64,000 nucleotides of DNA from Bacteroidota bacterium (lineage in GTDB: Bacteria > Bacteroidota > Bacteroidia > Chitinophagales > Chitinophagaceae). Positions 9,445 through 18,204 of this stretch are shown here, piece by piece; the stretch's first letter is position 1; each line of letters begins with the position of its first letter. The notes under the pieces were generated by a model, which did no database searches, was not told the DNA's origin, and saw only the letters and a program-made list of their open reading frames with translations. The stretch lies in contig JAFDYF010000111.1 of NCBI GenBank assembly GCA_018267575.1, positions 62,001 through 126,000 on the forward strand, in the 5' to 3' direction. The position numbers were made by a program, and so were the translations under genes.

Positions 9445-10557
9445 ATGAAAACAGCCATCACTGCAATCATTTTTGTTTTTTTTGTTCAGATTTCTTTCGC
9501 ACAAAGCAATACCCCAGCCGAAAATATTTATATCATCACCACCGATGGCTTTCGTTGGCAGGAGCTTTTTACAGGGGCAGACTCTGCTCTAATTAACGAT
9601 GAGCGATATGTAGGCGATATCCCCTTGATGAAACAGCTTTACTGGGACAATGACATAGAAACACGCCGTAGAAAATTGATGCCATTCATGTGGGAGGTGA
9701 TTGCAAAGGACGGGCAGATTTATGGCAACCGCTTATGGGGGAATAAATCCAATGCAGCCAACCCTTATAAAATTTCTTATCCCGGCTATAATGAAATTTT
9801 TACGGGCTATCCAGACCCACGAATTATGCTCAATATACCCCGATCTAATAAGAACATCAATATATTGGAGTGCCTGAACAACGACCCTACCTACCATGGC
9901 AAAGTGGTTACTTTTAGTTCTTGGTATGTGTTCCCATTTATTTTGAGTGCAAAAAGAAATGGACTACCCGTGAACAGTGGCTATGAAAATATGCAGGGGG
10001 AGGATTCGGTATTTGGACTGATTGATCGGGTACAGGATAATATTTCACCTAAAAACCATACCCGCTATGATTGGCTCACCTATATCAATGCCAAAGAATA
10101 TATAGATAAACATCACCCAAAAATTGTTTTTCTGAGCTTGGGTGAAACGGATGAATTTGCCCATGAAGGCCATTATGATCAATATTTGCAGCATGCCAAT
10201 GCGGTTGACAAAATGATTGAGGATCTCTGGTATTTTGTTCAAACTAGCCCCGATTATAAAGGAAAGACCAGCTTCATTATTACCACCGATCATGGACGTG
10301 GTAAAACCCAAGAAAACTGGACCAATCACAGTCTGTTTACCAAGGGCTCTGCCCAAACCTGGTTGGCCATGATGGGGCCAGGCATTGAACCATTGGGCGA
10401 AATAAAATTGCAGCAGCAGATTTATCAAAAACAGATTGCCGCAACGATCGCTTTTCTTTTGAACACAGAATTCAAGAATGGCCATAAAATTGGTAGCCCC
10501 ATACCACTTCCACATGTTCAGGAAAATACGGCACAATTATTTTTAAGTAAGCAGTAG
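9445..10557 (+). CDS. Secreted alkaline-phosphatase-superfamily hydrolase
   Basis: Exported protein of 370 residues with a signal peptide ending at ISFAQ. It has the alkaline-phosphatase/type I phosphodiesterase core: a first metal Asp in ITTDGFRW, a candidate nucleophile region SYPGYNEIFTG, a D-x3-H pair in ETDEFAHEG and TTDHGRG. It is a paralogue of the enzyme at 35419-36489. Where that copy has AGHIW with the expected third His ligand, this copy has SAQTW, so one metal ligand appears lost. It probably cleaves phosphate or phosphonate esters in the periplasm, perhaps with altered activity. A strong Pho-box-like array lies directly upstream, and the PbfA-like gene follows on the same strand. 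Confidence 0.85.
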   Translation: MKTAITAIIFVFFVQISFAQSNTPAENIYIITTDGFRWQELFTGADSALINDERYVGDIPLMKQLYWDNDIETRRRKLMPFMWEVIAKDGQIYGNRLWGNKSNAANPYKISYPGYNEIFTGYPDPRIMLNIPRSNKNINILECLNNDPTYHGKVVTFSSWYVFPFILSAKRNGLPVNSGYENMQGEDSVFGLIDRVQDNISPKNHTRYDWLTYINAKEYIDKHHPKIVFLSLGETDEFAHEGHYDQYLQHANAVDKMIEDLWYFVQTSPDYKGKTSFIITTDHGRGKTQENWTNHSLFTKGSAQTWLAMMGPGIEPLGEIKLQQQIYQKQIAATIAFLLNTEFKNGHKIGSPIPLPHVQENTAQLFLSKQ

Positions 10558-10723
10558 CTTTTTTTGGAGGGTTAGTGTAAATAAGAAGTGCTTGACAAAA
10601 TGGTCAGATCCTCACGCTATGAATTATAACCCGCATCAGAGAATCCCGAGATGTTTTGACGAGCATTTTGCCAAAAGGAAAAATAATATGACCGATAGCA
10701 ATAGCCTTCCACTTTTTTTGGGT

Positions 10724-10731
10724 TAGTTTTG
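10724..10731 (+). promoter_or_regulatory. -7 promoter element of the pbfA-like gene
   Basis: TAGTTTTG matches the Bacteroidota TAnnTTTG consensus and lies about 35 bases before the first ATG. No phased 11-bp repeats are visible upstream, so this gene may not be under direct Pho-box control. Confidence 0.45.
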
Positions 10732-10766
10732 GAATCTAGCCAAACAATCCAAACCAACAAAAGCGT

Positions 10767-12113
10767 ATGTACAAAGGCCCCATTATGGAAGGAGATTCCA
10801 ACCTGTCCGAAGCCCGAAAGACATGGGCAGCTTCCTTGTCATATACCGAAACCAGTTCATGGCTTCAAGAGGATGCCGAGTTTTTTTTGCATCAGGCCCT
10901 TTCTACTCCTTGTCTGGATGTGCTATCAGCCTGCGAAGGAATTTATATCATCAACCTGCAGGGAAAAAAGTATATGGACTTTCATGGAAATTCGGTTCAT
11001 CAGGTGGGGTATAGAAACCAATATGTGATCGATAAAGTGAAGGCGCAATTGGATGTACTGCCCTTTTCCCCAAGACGCTTTACCAATCTCCCAGCTATTG
11101 AATTGGCCAAAAAACTCAGTTCCTTGCTCGCACCTTCCTTGAATAAGGTGTTGTTTGCTCCCGGTGGCACATCGGCCATCAGCATGGCTTTGAAATTGGC
11201 CAGGCTCGTTACGGGCAAGCATAAAATCATCTCATGGTGGGATTCCTTCCATGGCGCTTCCATCGATGCCATTGCGGCGGGTGGCGAAAGAGAATTCCGT
11301 GCAGGTCTTGGACCATTGGTAGCGGGATGCGAGCGCATTCCCCCTCCCAATAGTTATAGAGGATTGTTTGCCGCAAATAACGATGATGCCTATGCGGATT
11401 ATCTGGAATATGTAATCGAAAAAGAGGGCGACATTGGTGCTTTTATTGCAGAGCCGATCCGCAACACCGATGTACAGATCCCGTCTAAAGCATTTTGGCA
11501 AAGAGTCAGGGAAATTTGCGACCGTCATCAGGTATTGTTGGTCCTGGATGAGATACCCACGGCTTTTGGAAGAACGGGAAAAATGTTTGCACACGAACAT
11601 TTTGGTATCACGCCGGATATCCTTTGTTTGGGAAAGGGTCTGGGTGGGGCTGTAATGCCACTCGCAGCCATCGTTACCCGGGATGATTTCAACCAATTTG
11701 GCAATATTTCATTGGGGCATTTTACCCATGAAAAAAACCCCTTGGCAGCCGTAGCGGCCTTTGCCATGATTGAATATATAGAGCAGCATGCATTGTTGAA
11801 GCAGGCAGTAGAACTAGGCACAATCATGGGAGACAGGTTGATGAAGATGAAAGATAAGTATGACCTTATTGGCGATGTGCGTGGTATTGGTTTATTATGG
11901 GGTGTGGAACTGGTGACTGACCGCAAAACCAAAACCAAGGCCATTCAGCAGGCCGATGCTATATTATATGATTGTCTTCAAAATGGGCTTAGTTTTAAAA
12001 TATCACAGGGAAATACCTTTCAATTGGCACCGCCATTGATCATCAGCAAAACTGAATTATCAACGGCAATGGATATCCTAGAAAATGCGATTATCAAACA
12101 GGCTGCCCAATAA
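10767..12113 (+). CDS. pbfA: PbfA-like (R)-1-hydroxy-2-aminoethylphosphonate ammonia-lyase
   Basis: PLP enzyme of 448 residues with the class-III aminotransferase fold. The PLP Lys is about residue 290 (LCLGKGLGG), with VLDEIPTAFGRTGK before it. The segments STPCLDVL, MDFHGNSVHQVGY, FAPGGTSAISMALKLAR and WDSFHGASIDAI fit, from memory of the family, the group characterised as PbfA. PbfA turns (R)-1-hydroxy-2-aminoethylphosphonate into phosphonoacetaldehyde and ammonia in the cytoplasm and is often misnamed an aspartate or glutamate-semialdehyde aminotransferase. The phosphatase-like gene upstream and the PhnZ-like gene 25 kb away, whose family uses the same hydroxy-phosphonate, support this. 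No phosphonatase gene for the product is in the window. An internal ATG at 10785 (MEGDSN) may be the true start. Confidence 0.72.
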   Translation: MYKGPIMEGDSNLSEARKTWAASLSYTETSSWLQEDAEFFLHQALSTPCLDVLSACEGIYIINLQGKKYMDFHGNSVHQVGYRNQYVIDKVKAQLDVLPFSPRRFTNLPAIELAKKLSSLLAPSLNKVLFAPGGTSAISMALKLARLVTGKHKIISWWDSFHGASIDAIAAGGEREFRAGLGPLVAGCERIPPPNSYRGLFAANNDDAYADYLEYVIEKEGDIGAFIAEPIRNTDVQIPSKAFWQRVREICDRHQVLLVLDEIPTAFGRTGKMFAHEHFGITPDILCLGKGLGGAVMPLAAIVTRDDFNQFGNISLGHFTHEKNPLAAVAAFAMIEYIEQHALLKQAVELGTIMGDRLMKMKDKYDLIGDVRGIGLLWGVELVTDRKTKTKAIQQADAILYDCLQNGLSFKISQGNTFQLAPPLIISKTELSTAMDILENAIIKQAAQ

Positions 12114-12441
12114 TTTTTATTTTAAACCCCGGCTGAAGTCCCCTCCTGAACTTTCCATTAAAGGCATGTTGATAATAGGAAACCATAGGAGTTTTTAAAA
12201 AAAGACTTCCCAATTCTGGATACTCCGACGAACTTGTTCCCATCCTTAGATTCTAAGCTCCAAAAATCGAAGATTCGCTTTGCTAACAGCTTGCTTTAGA
12301 TGTTATTGCAATACCATTTGTATTTGGTTACAATCGATATACGAACAAGGTCAGGATATTCGTTATTATGTGGTACCCCTATTGCAACTGCCCTTCCAAA
12401 AAGGGGCGGGAGCTATAATATATTAAGACAAAGAAGACCCT
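12114..12441. other. Intergenic stretch, no supported feature
   Basis: About 330 bases between the pbfA-like gene and the small membrane protein. Frames are short and have no recognisable protein character. No clear terminator or promoter was found. Confidence 0.5.
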
Positions 12442-12663
12442 ATGGAAACAATTTACCTGCTAAAATTAGTTCCCTTTATTATTGTTGGCTTATGGATGGC
12501 CCTATATCCTGAGCGTGTTCGAAATTTCTACCACCGGTATAGCAAGGCTGGATCCTGGTTGGAACATGTGCCTTCCAAAGAAATCCGGATGGCTGGTATC
12601 GTATGGGTGCTTTTTGAAACAGCCATGTGTATGGGGGCAAGCTATACCCACCTGCATCAGTAA
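12442..12663 (+). CDS. Small two-helix membrane protein
   Basis: Protein of 73 residues with two hydrophobic segments (about 4-22 and 50-68) joined by a polar loop containing YPERVRNFYHRYSKAG. The ATG at 12442 gives a hydrophobic N-terminus. Small proteins of this layout are frequent in Bacteroidota and have no assigned role. It stands alone before the convergent dps gene. The balance of hydrophobic helices and a charged loop argues for a real gene, but there is no functional evidence. Confidence 0.5.
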   Translation: METIYLLKLVPFIIVGLWMALYPERVRNFYHRYSKAGSWLEHVPSKEIRMAGIVWVLFETAMCMGASYTHLHQ

Positions 12664-12769
12664 AACAATATCATTTTTGATTAGATAAATGTTTCCAGCA
12701 GACTGCAGGGAACATTTATTTGCCAATCTGCATAAGGTAAACAACCTGGCAAAAAATGTTCGAGGCCTC

Positions 12770-13243
12770 TTATTTTAAATGGCTTCTTAAGAACCAAGCC
12801 ATTTTCTCATGCTCTTCCATGAGCCCAGTTACAAAATCGCTTGTGCCTAGGTCGCATTGGTCGTTTCCTAATTCTGTAATAAACCCGCGCAACATCATGA
12901 TGATGCTTTCGTGATCGGCCAACAATGCAGAAATAAAGTCTTTGCTATCTTTGGTTTCCCTAGTCTCTTCCGTCAGGCTCGTTAATTTCAAGAAAGCGTT
13001 TAATGAAGCGGGTGCATAATGGCCAATCGCACGAATCCGTTCTGCAATATCGTCAATAAAATTATCCAACTGCTCATACTGACTTTCGAAAAATTTATGC
13101 TTCTCAAAAAAATCAGGGCCTTCCACATTCCAATGGGCATTCCTTGTTTTTGTGTACAGTAAATACTCATCGGCCAACAGTTTGGCAAGTTTACCAGCAA
13201 CCACTTGCCTGTTTGCATCAGTGATACCAATATTTGTTGTCAT
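12770..13243 (-). CDS. dps: Dps family ferritin-like DNA-protection protein
   Basis: Protein of 157 residues, the usual Dps length. It shows the family's helix pattern with the ferroxidase residues in NAHWNVEGPDF and the following segment ending in NFIDDIAER, and a C-terminal EEHEKMAWFLR helix. Dps forms a 12-subunit shell that oxidises and stores iron and protects DNA in starvation and peroxide stress. A TACCTTTG -7 element (13267-13260 on the minus strand) lies just upstream. No special link to its neighbours is evident. Confidence 0.93.
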   Translation of the reverse strand: MTTNIGITDANRQVVAGKLAKLLADEYLLYTKTRNAHWNVEGPDFFEKHKFFESQYEQLDNFIDDIAERIRAIGHYAPASLNAFLKLTSLTEETRETKDSKDFISALLADHESIIMMLRGFITELGNDQCDLGTSDFVTGLMEEHEKMAWFLRSHLK

Positions 13244-13259
13244 GATAAAAATTCTATAT

Positions 13260-13267
13260 CAAAGGTA
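13260..13267 (-). promoter_or_regulatory. -7 promoter element of dps
   Basis: TACCTTTG on the minus strand matches TAnnTTTG and lies 17 bases before the dps start codon. It is squeezed between dps and the stop codon of the second TonB receptor, so dps has its own promoter. Confidence 0.55.
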
Positions 13268-13271
13268 AATC

Positions 13272-15962
13272 TTAATGGCTTTTTTGCTGAAATGCTTTGT
13301 GCGGGAGCTTATACTTTAACCCAATCCAAAGGGAAGCGTAGCCGTGTTCTTGTTGAACCTGTATCCTATTCGGACCGGTTTGACCGGGTAGCAAACCCTT
13401 TCCCCAATCCGTGTTTTGCTGATGTATATAAACCCTTTGATTGTTACCAAAAATATGGTTGATGTTCCCAAACAACTGCCAAGATTTGTTTATTTTTTGC
13501 CTGATCGAAAAATCGTTTTGTATAGTACCTACCTGCCAATAGTCTAACCCGTACCAGCCAGATACGGAAAAAATCCGTTGGCTGGTATAAACCATAGCGA
13601 CTTGTGCCTGAAACCCCATTTTGCTGTCACTATAAGCAATAACAAGATTGGCGTTGTGCGGGCTCTGCCCTTGTAAGGGCCTGCTCTCCATTTTGCTGAC
13701 GGTAATGATATTGCTGCTATTATCATTTGGGATTTCCCTTGTTTCAAATTTCTTCACCTGAACAATATGTGAATGTGAATACGTGTAGTTGGCCGAAAAG
13801 GTAAACCGCTTTATGGTTTTTGAGGCTGCCAGTTCTAACCCATAAATAGTAGCATTCCCAAAATTCCTGACCTGCTCCGTCAGTTGTTCAGCAGGTGTAT
13901 AAGCCAAGCCTTGTGAAGGGATGGGATATAGCTCGTCATTCACATCCAATAATGCTTTCTCAAAGGGATTGTTGATTGCTTTATAAAATAACCCAACTTG
14001 CAAATAGTCTTTTTTCGAACCTTGGTAATCGAGCCGCAGGTCAAGGTTATCCGATGCCGATCTTTTTAAAAACGGATTTCCTACTACTGCTGCATCCTCA
14101 TAAGAGATATGGTAAAAACTGAGGTCGTATAGGGCGGGCCGAGTGATGCCTTTGAAATAAGAACCTTTCAATTGTAAGCTTGTGGAAAGTGGATAGATGA
14201 GATGTAGGGAAGGAAGCCAATCTTGATATTGGATGCTCAGTTGCTGGCCAATCCCTGGCAAAGGGTTTATAGAAGTATTGATTTGCTGTTCGGTATTTTC
14301 CCAACGGATGCCAGAATTAATATCCAATTGCCCCAACTTGAAATTCAACTGGGCAAAACCTGCCTCGATTTTCTCTGTAGCATTAAATGTATTACTGCTA
14401 CCAATAGATCCTAATGGGTTTTGAGGTTGGTTGTTCAACCATTGTGCATGATAGATATCAATAAAGGGCTGTCCATCCGGATTGGTGATACTGGGCGTAA
14501 AATTATAGGCATTATAAAAATTGGATCTCCATTTCTCGCGAAAAAGTCCACCCAATTTTAAAGTGAATACTTTTTGCTTGAATGTGCTTTTGTACTGTAA
14601 GTTGGGGCTTATACTCAGGTCCTGTTCTTTGTTGCGTAACCATGTTCTTGTCAATGGTGAAAGGATGAGTGGGGTCTTTACAATGCTTCCGTTGGGCTGT
14701 AATAAAAGAGCACTGGTCGCAGTCAGCTCTGACCAGTCGGGATAAAGCCCTTTGGCAATCGAATAGGCGATATCCCAATCCAACAACCAATGTTCAACCA
14801 GTTGGTGGATACCTTGAACTTGCGCACTGTACAAATTTTGTAAATGCGTCCGGCTGCGCTGGTATTGGGCAACCCTGCCAGTGCCGGGCAGCGACCTGCC
14901 TTGTACCAAATTGGTATCTATCGAAAAACGTGTTTCGAGATCCGTCTGCTGACTGAACATTTGGAAAAAGCTCAGTCTATGATGGTTGTTGATATTATAG
15001 TCCCATTTGTTCTGAAGTCCATAACGGGTCAGTCGATTATCATAATGGCGGTTAGTAAAATTGGTAAGGTTGGGCAAATTGTTTATTTGTGGCGCTGCAT
15101 TTTGTGGAATAAAAAATCCATCGGTGCCTGCATTTTCATTTTGGTAGATAGCAGAAAAAATCAACCCAAGCTTTTTGTCAAAAAAGCGTTTTCCAAAACT
15201 GGCTTGGATGTTACCATTGGGGAGCGGAGCCTGACTATGGAAAAATAAATTGTCTTTTGAAAAATCATTGACAGTTGCACTGTATAGGGGGCCATGGATT
15301 TCTTCTGGGGATTTATTGGACACCGAGCGATTATTAAAGTAATTATGGCCCCTGTTAAAATAAAGATTATTATATCCAGCGGATATTTGCACATCCACCA
15401 TGGTTTCATTAGGCGCATCCTTCATCACAATATTCATAGCCCCTCCAATTGCCCCTCCACCCATATCTGCGGTAAGGGTTTTATAAACCTCTAATCTGGA
15501 TACCATCGCAGCAGGGAACAGTGACAAAGAAATATACCGACTCCGATCGTCAGGGCTTGGGATCTGAAGCCCATTGATCATTGTATAATTGTATTTGGGG
15601 TCGATGCCCCTGATGAGGGTTTTGTCGCTCAACCCAATATTGTTTTTGATTACCGAAACACCACTGATTCGTTGGGTAACGTCAGCGATACTAATGTCTG
15701 CCGATTTTTCTATGCTTTCAGCAGATTGGATGTTGAGGATGGGCACACGATGGAGTTCCAGTTGTCTTGCCCTTAATTCGGTACTAGCATTGAGAGAACC
15801 GATAAAAAGAACTTCAGGTAAACTGTCTACATGAACGATTGGCTGGCGTACAGCTGTTTTTTTTTGTGAAAAAACATTCGTGACCCATAACGTAAGACCC
15901 AGAATCATTATCAAGGAAACCGTTCTTGATGGGGCTTGCAAAATCTTGGTCCTGATGATCAT
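13272..15962 (-). CDS. TonB-dependent outer-membrane receptor, plug and barrel only
   Basis: Receptor of 896 residues, paralogous to the one at 4539-7304: both share IPSPDDRSR/IPSPDDKTR in the plug, an AIGGAMNIVMKDAP / AIGGVTNIVLKDAP segment and a late PLQGQSPHNANL / PLQGQSDHIANL segment. Unlike that copy it has no carboxypeptidase-like N-terminal domain; a signal peptide ending near NVFSQ leads straight to a short linker and the plug. The barrel ends in an aromatic-rich strand (ASLWIGLKYKL). It starts 18 bases after the stop of its beta-helix lipoprotein partner, so the two form an operon with the lipoprotein first, the reverse of the other pair. The substrate is unknown. Confidence 0.87.
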   Translation of the reverse strand: MIIRTKILQAPSRTVSLIMILGLTLWVTNVFSQKKTAVRQPIVHVDSLPEVLFIGSLNASTELRARQLELHRVPILNIQSAESIEKSADISIADVTQRISGVSVIKNNIGLSDKTLIRGIDPKYNYTMINGLQIPSPDDRSRYISLSLFPAAMVSRLEVYKTLTADMGGGAIGGAMNIVMKDAPNETMVDVQISAGYNNLYFNRGHNYFNNRSVSNKSPEEIHGPLYSATVNDFSKDNLFFHSQAPLPNGNIQASFGKRFFDKKLGLIFSAIYQNENAGTDGFFIPQNAAPQINNLPNLTNFTNRHYDNRLTRYGLQNKWDYNINNHHRLSFFQMFSQQTDLETRFSIDTNLVQGRSLPGTGRVAQYQRSRTHLQNLYSAQVQGIHQLVEHWLLDWDIAYSIAKGLYPDWSELTATSALLLQPNGSIVKTPLILSPLTRTWLRNKEQDLSISPNLQYKSTFKQKVFTLKLGGLFREKWRSNFYNAYNFTPSITNPDGQPFIDIYHAQWLNNQPQNPLGSIGSSNTFNATEKIEAGFAQLNFKLGQLDINSGIRWENTEQQINTSINPLPGIGQQLSIQYQDWLPSLHLIYPLSTSLQLKGSYFKGITRPALYDLSFYHISYEDAAVVGNPFLKRSASDNLDLRLDYQGSKKDYLQVGLFYKAINNPFEKALLDVNDELYPIPSQGLAYTPAEQLTEQVRNFGNATIYGLELAASKTIKRFTFSANYTYSHSHIVQVKKFETREIPNDNSSNIITVSKMESRPLQGQSPHNANLVIAYSDSKMGFQAQVAMVYTSQRIFSVSGWYGLDYWQVGTIQNDFSIRQKINKSWQLFGNINHIFGNNQRVYIHQQNTDWGKGLLPGQTGPNRIQVQQEHGYASLWIGLKYKLPHKAFQQKSH

Positions 15963-15980
15963 GATCCCATACTATTTGAC

Positions 15981-17393
15981 TTAGTGATGTTGATTTCCGG
16001 TTCCATCGGTTTGAAAGCAACCGATATCCTTCCCCGGTTTGGTGATTTCGCTGGCTCCGAATACTGGGTCTAGTTTCACCAATGCATAGGGAGAAAAACC
16101 GGTATACCCTTTCCCAATGGCAGGGGAATTCGTTTTTAGATGAAAATCGAAAACCCCTTGATAAGATCCGGCAAGAAAATTATACCCTTGACTTACTGGC
16201 AATGGAAAGTTCACAAACTGGGGGTTATTAGAGCTAGGCAAGCTAGCATTCCCCCCATTGATATCACTAGCTTGTTGCTGGGTGATATAACCGGAGGGAA
16301 GAAACTGCTGTGTGATATCCAGATTGTCACCATAGTTATAGGTGTTGCCATATTTGATATTGGCCGTATCGGCGATAGCAACTGTGCTCCCACCTCCCAA
16401 TATGCTGAGTCCATATTTACAATTTACCAATAGATTATTAAAAGCATTGCCCCTTCCCGCATTTTCAAAATCAATAGAGCCGCCCTCACCTGCATTTGCC
16501 TGCCTAAAGCCAGAATTGATAATTGTGTTGTTGTAACAGTTCATATTGCTCTGCGGTGATAGTCCGCCGCTATTGCTCGTTTTGAAGGAATTGCCCGTTG
16601 CACCAATGATAAGGTTATAGGCAATATCACCCACACTGCCGCTTTTGATATTACCATCACCAGCCGAAAAACCACATTTTTCAAAAGTATTACGCATGAT
16701 ATGGTACTTGCCCCCTGTCACCCGGAAATAGTCATCTCGAGTACCATAAATCCAACTGTCTTCCAGCACAAAATTGCCTGATGGGTTACGAAACCATATA
16801 CCATAGCGTGTCTTGGCTGGTCGGTAGGGGTCGGCCAATGGCCCCAACCCCCCCAAATATTCCAACCTTGTCCACTTGATGATGATATCGCCGCCGCCTA
16901 CGCCGCCTTGGATGCCTCCCCAGTAACCTTTGTAGGCGGGGTCGGTATTCGGATCTTGTGGATCAAGTGCGTTGTTTGATTTTAGATTAGCATCCTGTAA
17001 CGTAAAAAGAATGGGAGAGACCCTAGTACCGATAGAAAGAAATGTGCCATTGACAACAATTCCCGGCGCATGCTCCTGGCTGCCAATCGCTGTAGGACCC
17101 GTGGATGGCCCCACAATGAGCACGGTAACCCCACTCTGTAACAATAGGGTATCTCCGGCATTCACTACCGCATCCTTAAAATCACTGCTCAGATAATAGG
17201 TTTGACCTGATTTCAGGGTTCCTTTGATGGTCCTGCCATTGGAGCCATTCTTGGAATTTAAGGTATCCCCTTGCTGGATATATTCACCAACAGCAAAACG
17301 TTGACTGGAAATTTTTACACTACTGTTTTTTTTGCATGAAAAAAAGAAAACTAAGTAAATACAAAAAATGAAAATGGAAGTAAGAAATCTCAT
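15981..17393 (-). CDS. Surface lipoprotein, parallel beta-helix type, paralogue
   Basis: Lipoprotein of 470 residues with lipobox Cys20 (FFFSCKKNSS). It matches the lipoprotein at 3019-4506 along its length: GTLKSGQTYYL / GTLEAGQTYNV, NFVLEDSWIYGTRDD / NFIMEDSWLYGGTDD, MRNTFEKCG / MRNTFEKGG, FVNFPLP, FDFHL, SPAIGKGYTGFSP and a GTGNQHH end. The repeated strands suggest a right-handed beta-helix that could bind a polymer at the surface. It is the first gene of a two-gene operon with the TonB receptor downstream. No catalytic motif was identified. Confidence 0.76.
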   Translation of the reverse strand: MRFLTSIFIFCIYLVFFFSCKKNSSVKISSQRFAVGEYIQQGDTLNSKNGSNGRTIKGTLKSGQTYYLSSDFKDAVVNAGDTLLLQSGVTVLIVGPSTGPTAIGSQEHAPGIVVNGTFLSIGTRVSPILFTLQDANLKSNNALDPQDPNTDPAYKGYWGGIQGGVGGGDIIIKWTRLEYLGGLGPLADPYRPAKTRYGIWFRNPSGNFVLEDSWIYGTRDDYFRVTGGKYHIMRNTFEKCGFSAGDGNIKSGSVGDIAYNLIIGATGNSFKTSNSGGLSPQSNMNCYNNTIINSGFRQANAGEGGSIDFENAGRGNAFNNLLVNCKYGLSILGGGSTVAIADTANIKYGNTYNYGDNLDITQQFLPSGYITQQQASDINGGNASLPSSNNPQFVNFPLPVSQGYNFLAGSYQGVFDFHLKTNSPAIGKGYTGFSPYALVKLDPVFGASEITKPGKDIGCFQTDGTGNQHH

Positions 17394-17427
17394 AAATCGG
17401 TTAGTTGCTGAAGGTTGACGAAAAATT

Positions 17428-17435
17428 CAAAAATA
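17428..17435 (-). promoter_or_regulatory. -7 promoter element of second lipoprotein/receptor operon
   Basis: TATTTTTG on the minus strand matches TAnnTTTG and lies 34 bases before the start codon. One good Pho-like unit (ATTACATAAAA) begins 38 bp upstream, the position expected for such a repeat, but its neighbours are out of register. Pho control is therefore doubtful here. Confidence 0.4.
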
Positions 17436-17629
17436 TGGATTTGCGGCAGCTTCAATAATTAATTTTATGTAATCAGGTGCAAAACTTTGGCGTACTGACA
17501 AACTAGCGTAACTATTATTTCACATTCCATGAAAAATTTTGATGCTTGGATATAGTATGCGCTATGGTTGAAGACTTTATTAATGATGCATGAAATGGAT
17601 GGATCGTATGAAGGTTTTCAACCCGTGGC

Positions 17630-18100
17630 TCACCAAATTTCATAAATAGAAGTGGATCCACCTTTTGCTCCCAAAAAATCTTGTTCCAGTTCAAGACCCA
17701 TTATGTATTCTACAGGTATTTTATCAGTTTCCCTAATGCCAAAATCTGCTATTGACCTAAAACAAAACCTGATATAAAATACTGGGTTGCCAACTAAAAA
17801 AACCGCAGGGTAACCGAGTTCTTTTGCTTTTGCCAATGCATAGCGGATCAGTTTGGACCCAATGCCTTGGTTGCGATATTCAAGCCGGGTGCAAATAGGT
17901 GAAAGCAATAAAGTTTCTAATCGTTCTTCACCCTGAATAAGCAAGGTCTTTGTTAGCATGATATGCCCAATAATATGGGCACCGTCTTTGATCACCAATG
18001 CGAGTTCGGGGATATAGTTTCCGCTTTTACGGAGTTTGTTTACATAATCCTGTTCGTCGCCATCCGAAACTCTTGCAGTTTGAAAGGCAGTCTTCACCAA
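17630..18100 (-). CDS. GNAT-family N-acetyltransferase, possibly interrupted at N-terminus
   Basis: Acetyl-CoA-dependent acetyltransferase of about 156 residues with the acetyl-CoA loop in RLEYRNQGIGSKLI and a C-terminal VFLVGNPVFYIRFCF strand region. Reading upstream in frame gives ENENNFPVIYELVKTAF, then an amber codon (18136-18134), then MELIIE starting at 18154. Family members usually begin with about ten residues before this point, so a CAG-to-TAG change at codon 7 may have broken the gene. A TTG at 18100 could still start a shortened protein lacking the first strand. The acyl acceptor is unknown. Confidence 0.6.
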   Translation of the reverse strand: MVKTAFQTARVSDGDEQDYVNKLRKSGNYIPELALVIKDGAHIIGHIMLTKTLLIQGEERLETLLLSPICTRLEYRNQGIGSKLIRYALAKAKELGYPAVFLVGNPVFYIRFCFRSIADFGIRETDKIPVEYIMGLELEQDFLGAKGGSTSIYEIW

Positions 18101-18204
18101 TTCATAAATTACGGGGAAGTTATTTTCGTTTTCCTACTCTATAATGAGTTCCATAATTTTTATTCAGTTCTTATATTTTCTTATAGCGTGATTTTATACT
18201 AGAC

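Noticed and set aside
10045..10536. 163-codon open frame on the minus strand
   Set aside because: Antisense to the alkaline-phosphatase-like gene, with no family features.
10767..12113. Glutamate-1-semialdehyde aminomutase (hemL)
   Set aside because: The FHGNSVHQVGY, STPCL and WDSFHGASIDAI segments fit the PbfA group better, and the neighbours are phosphorus genes.
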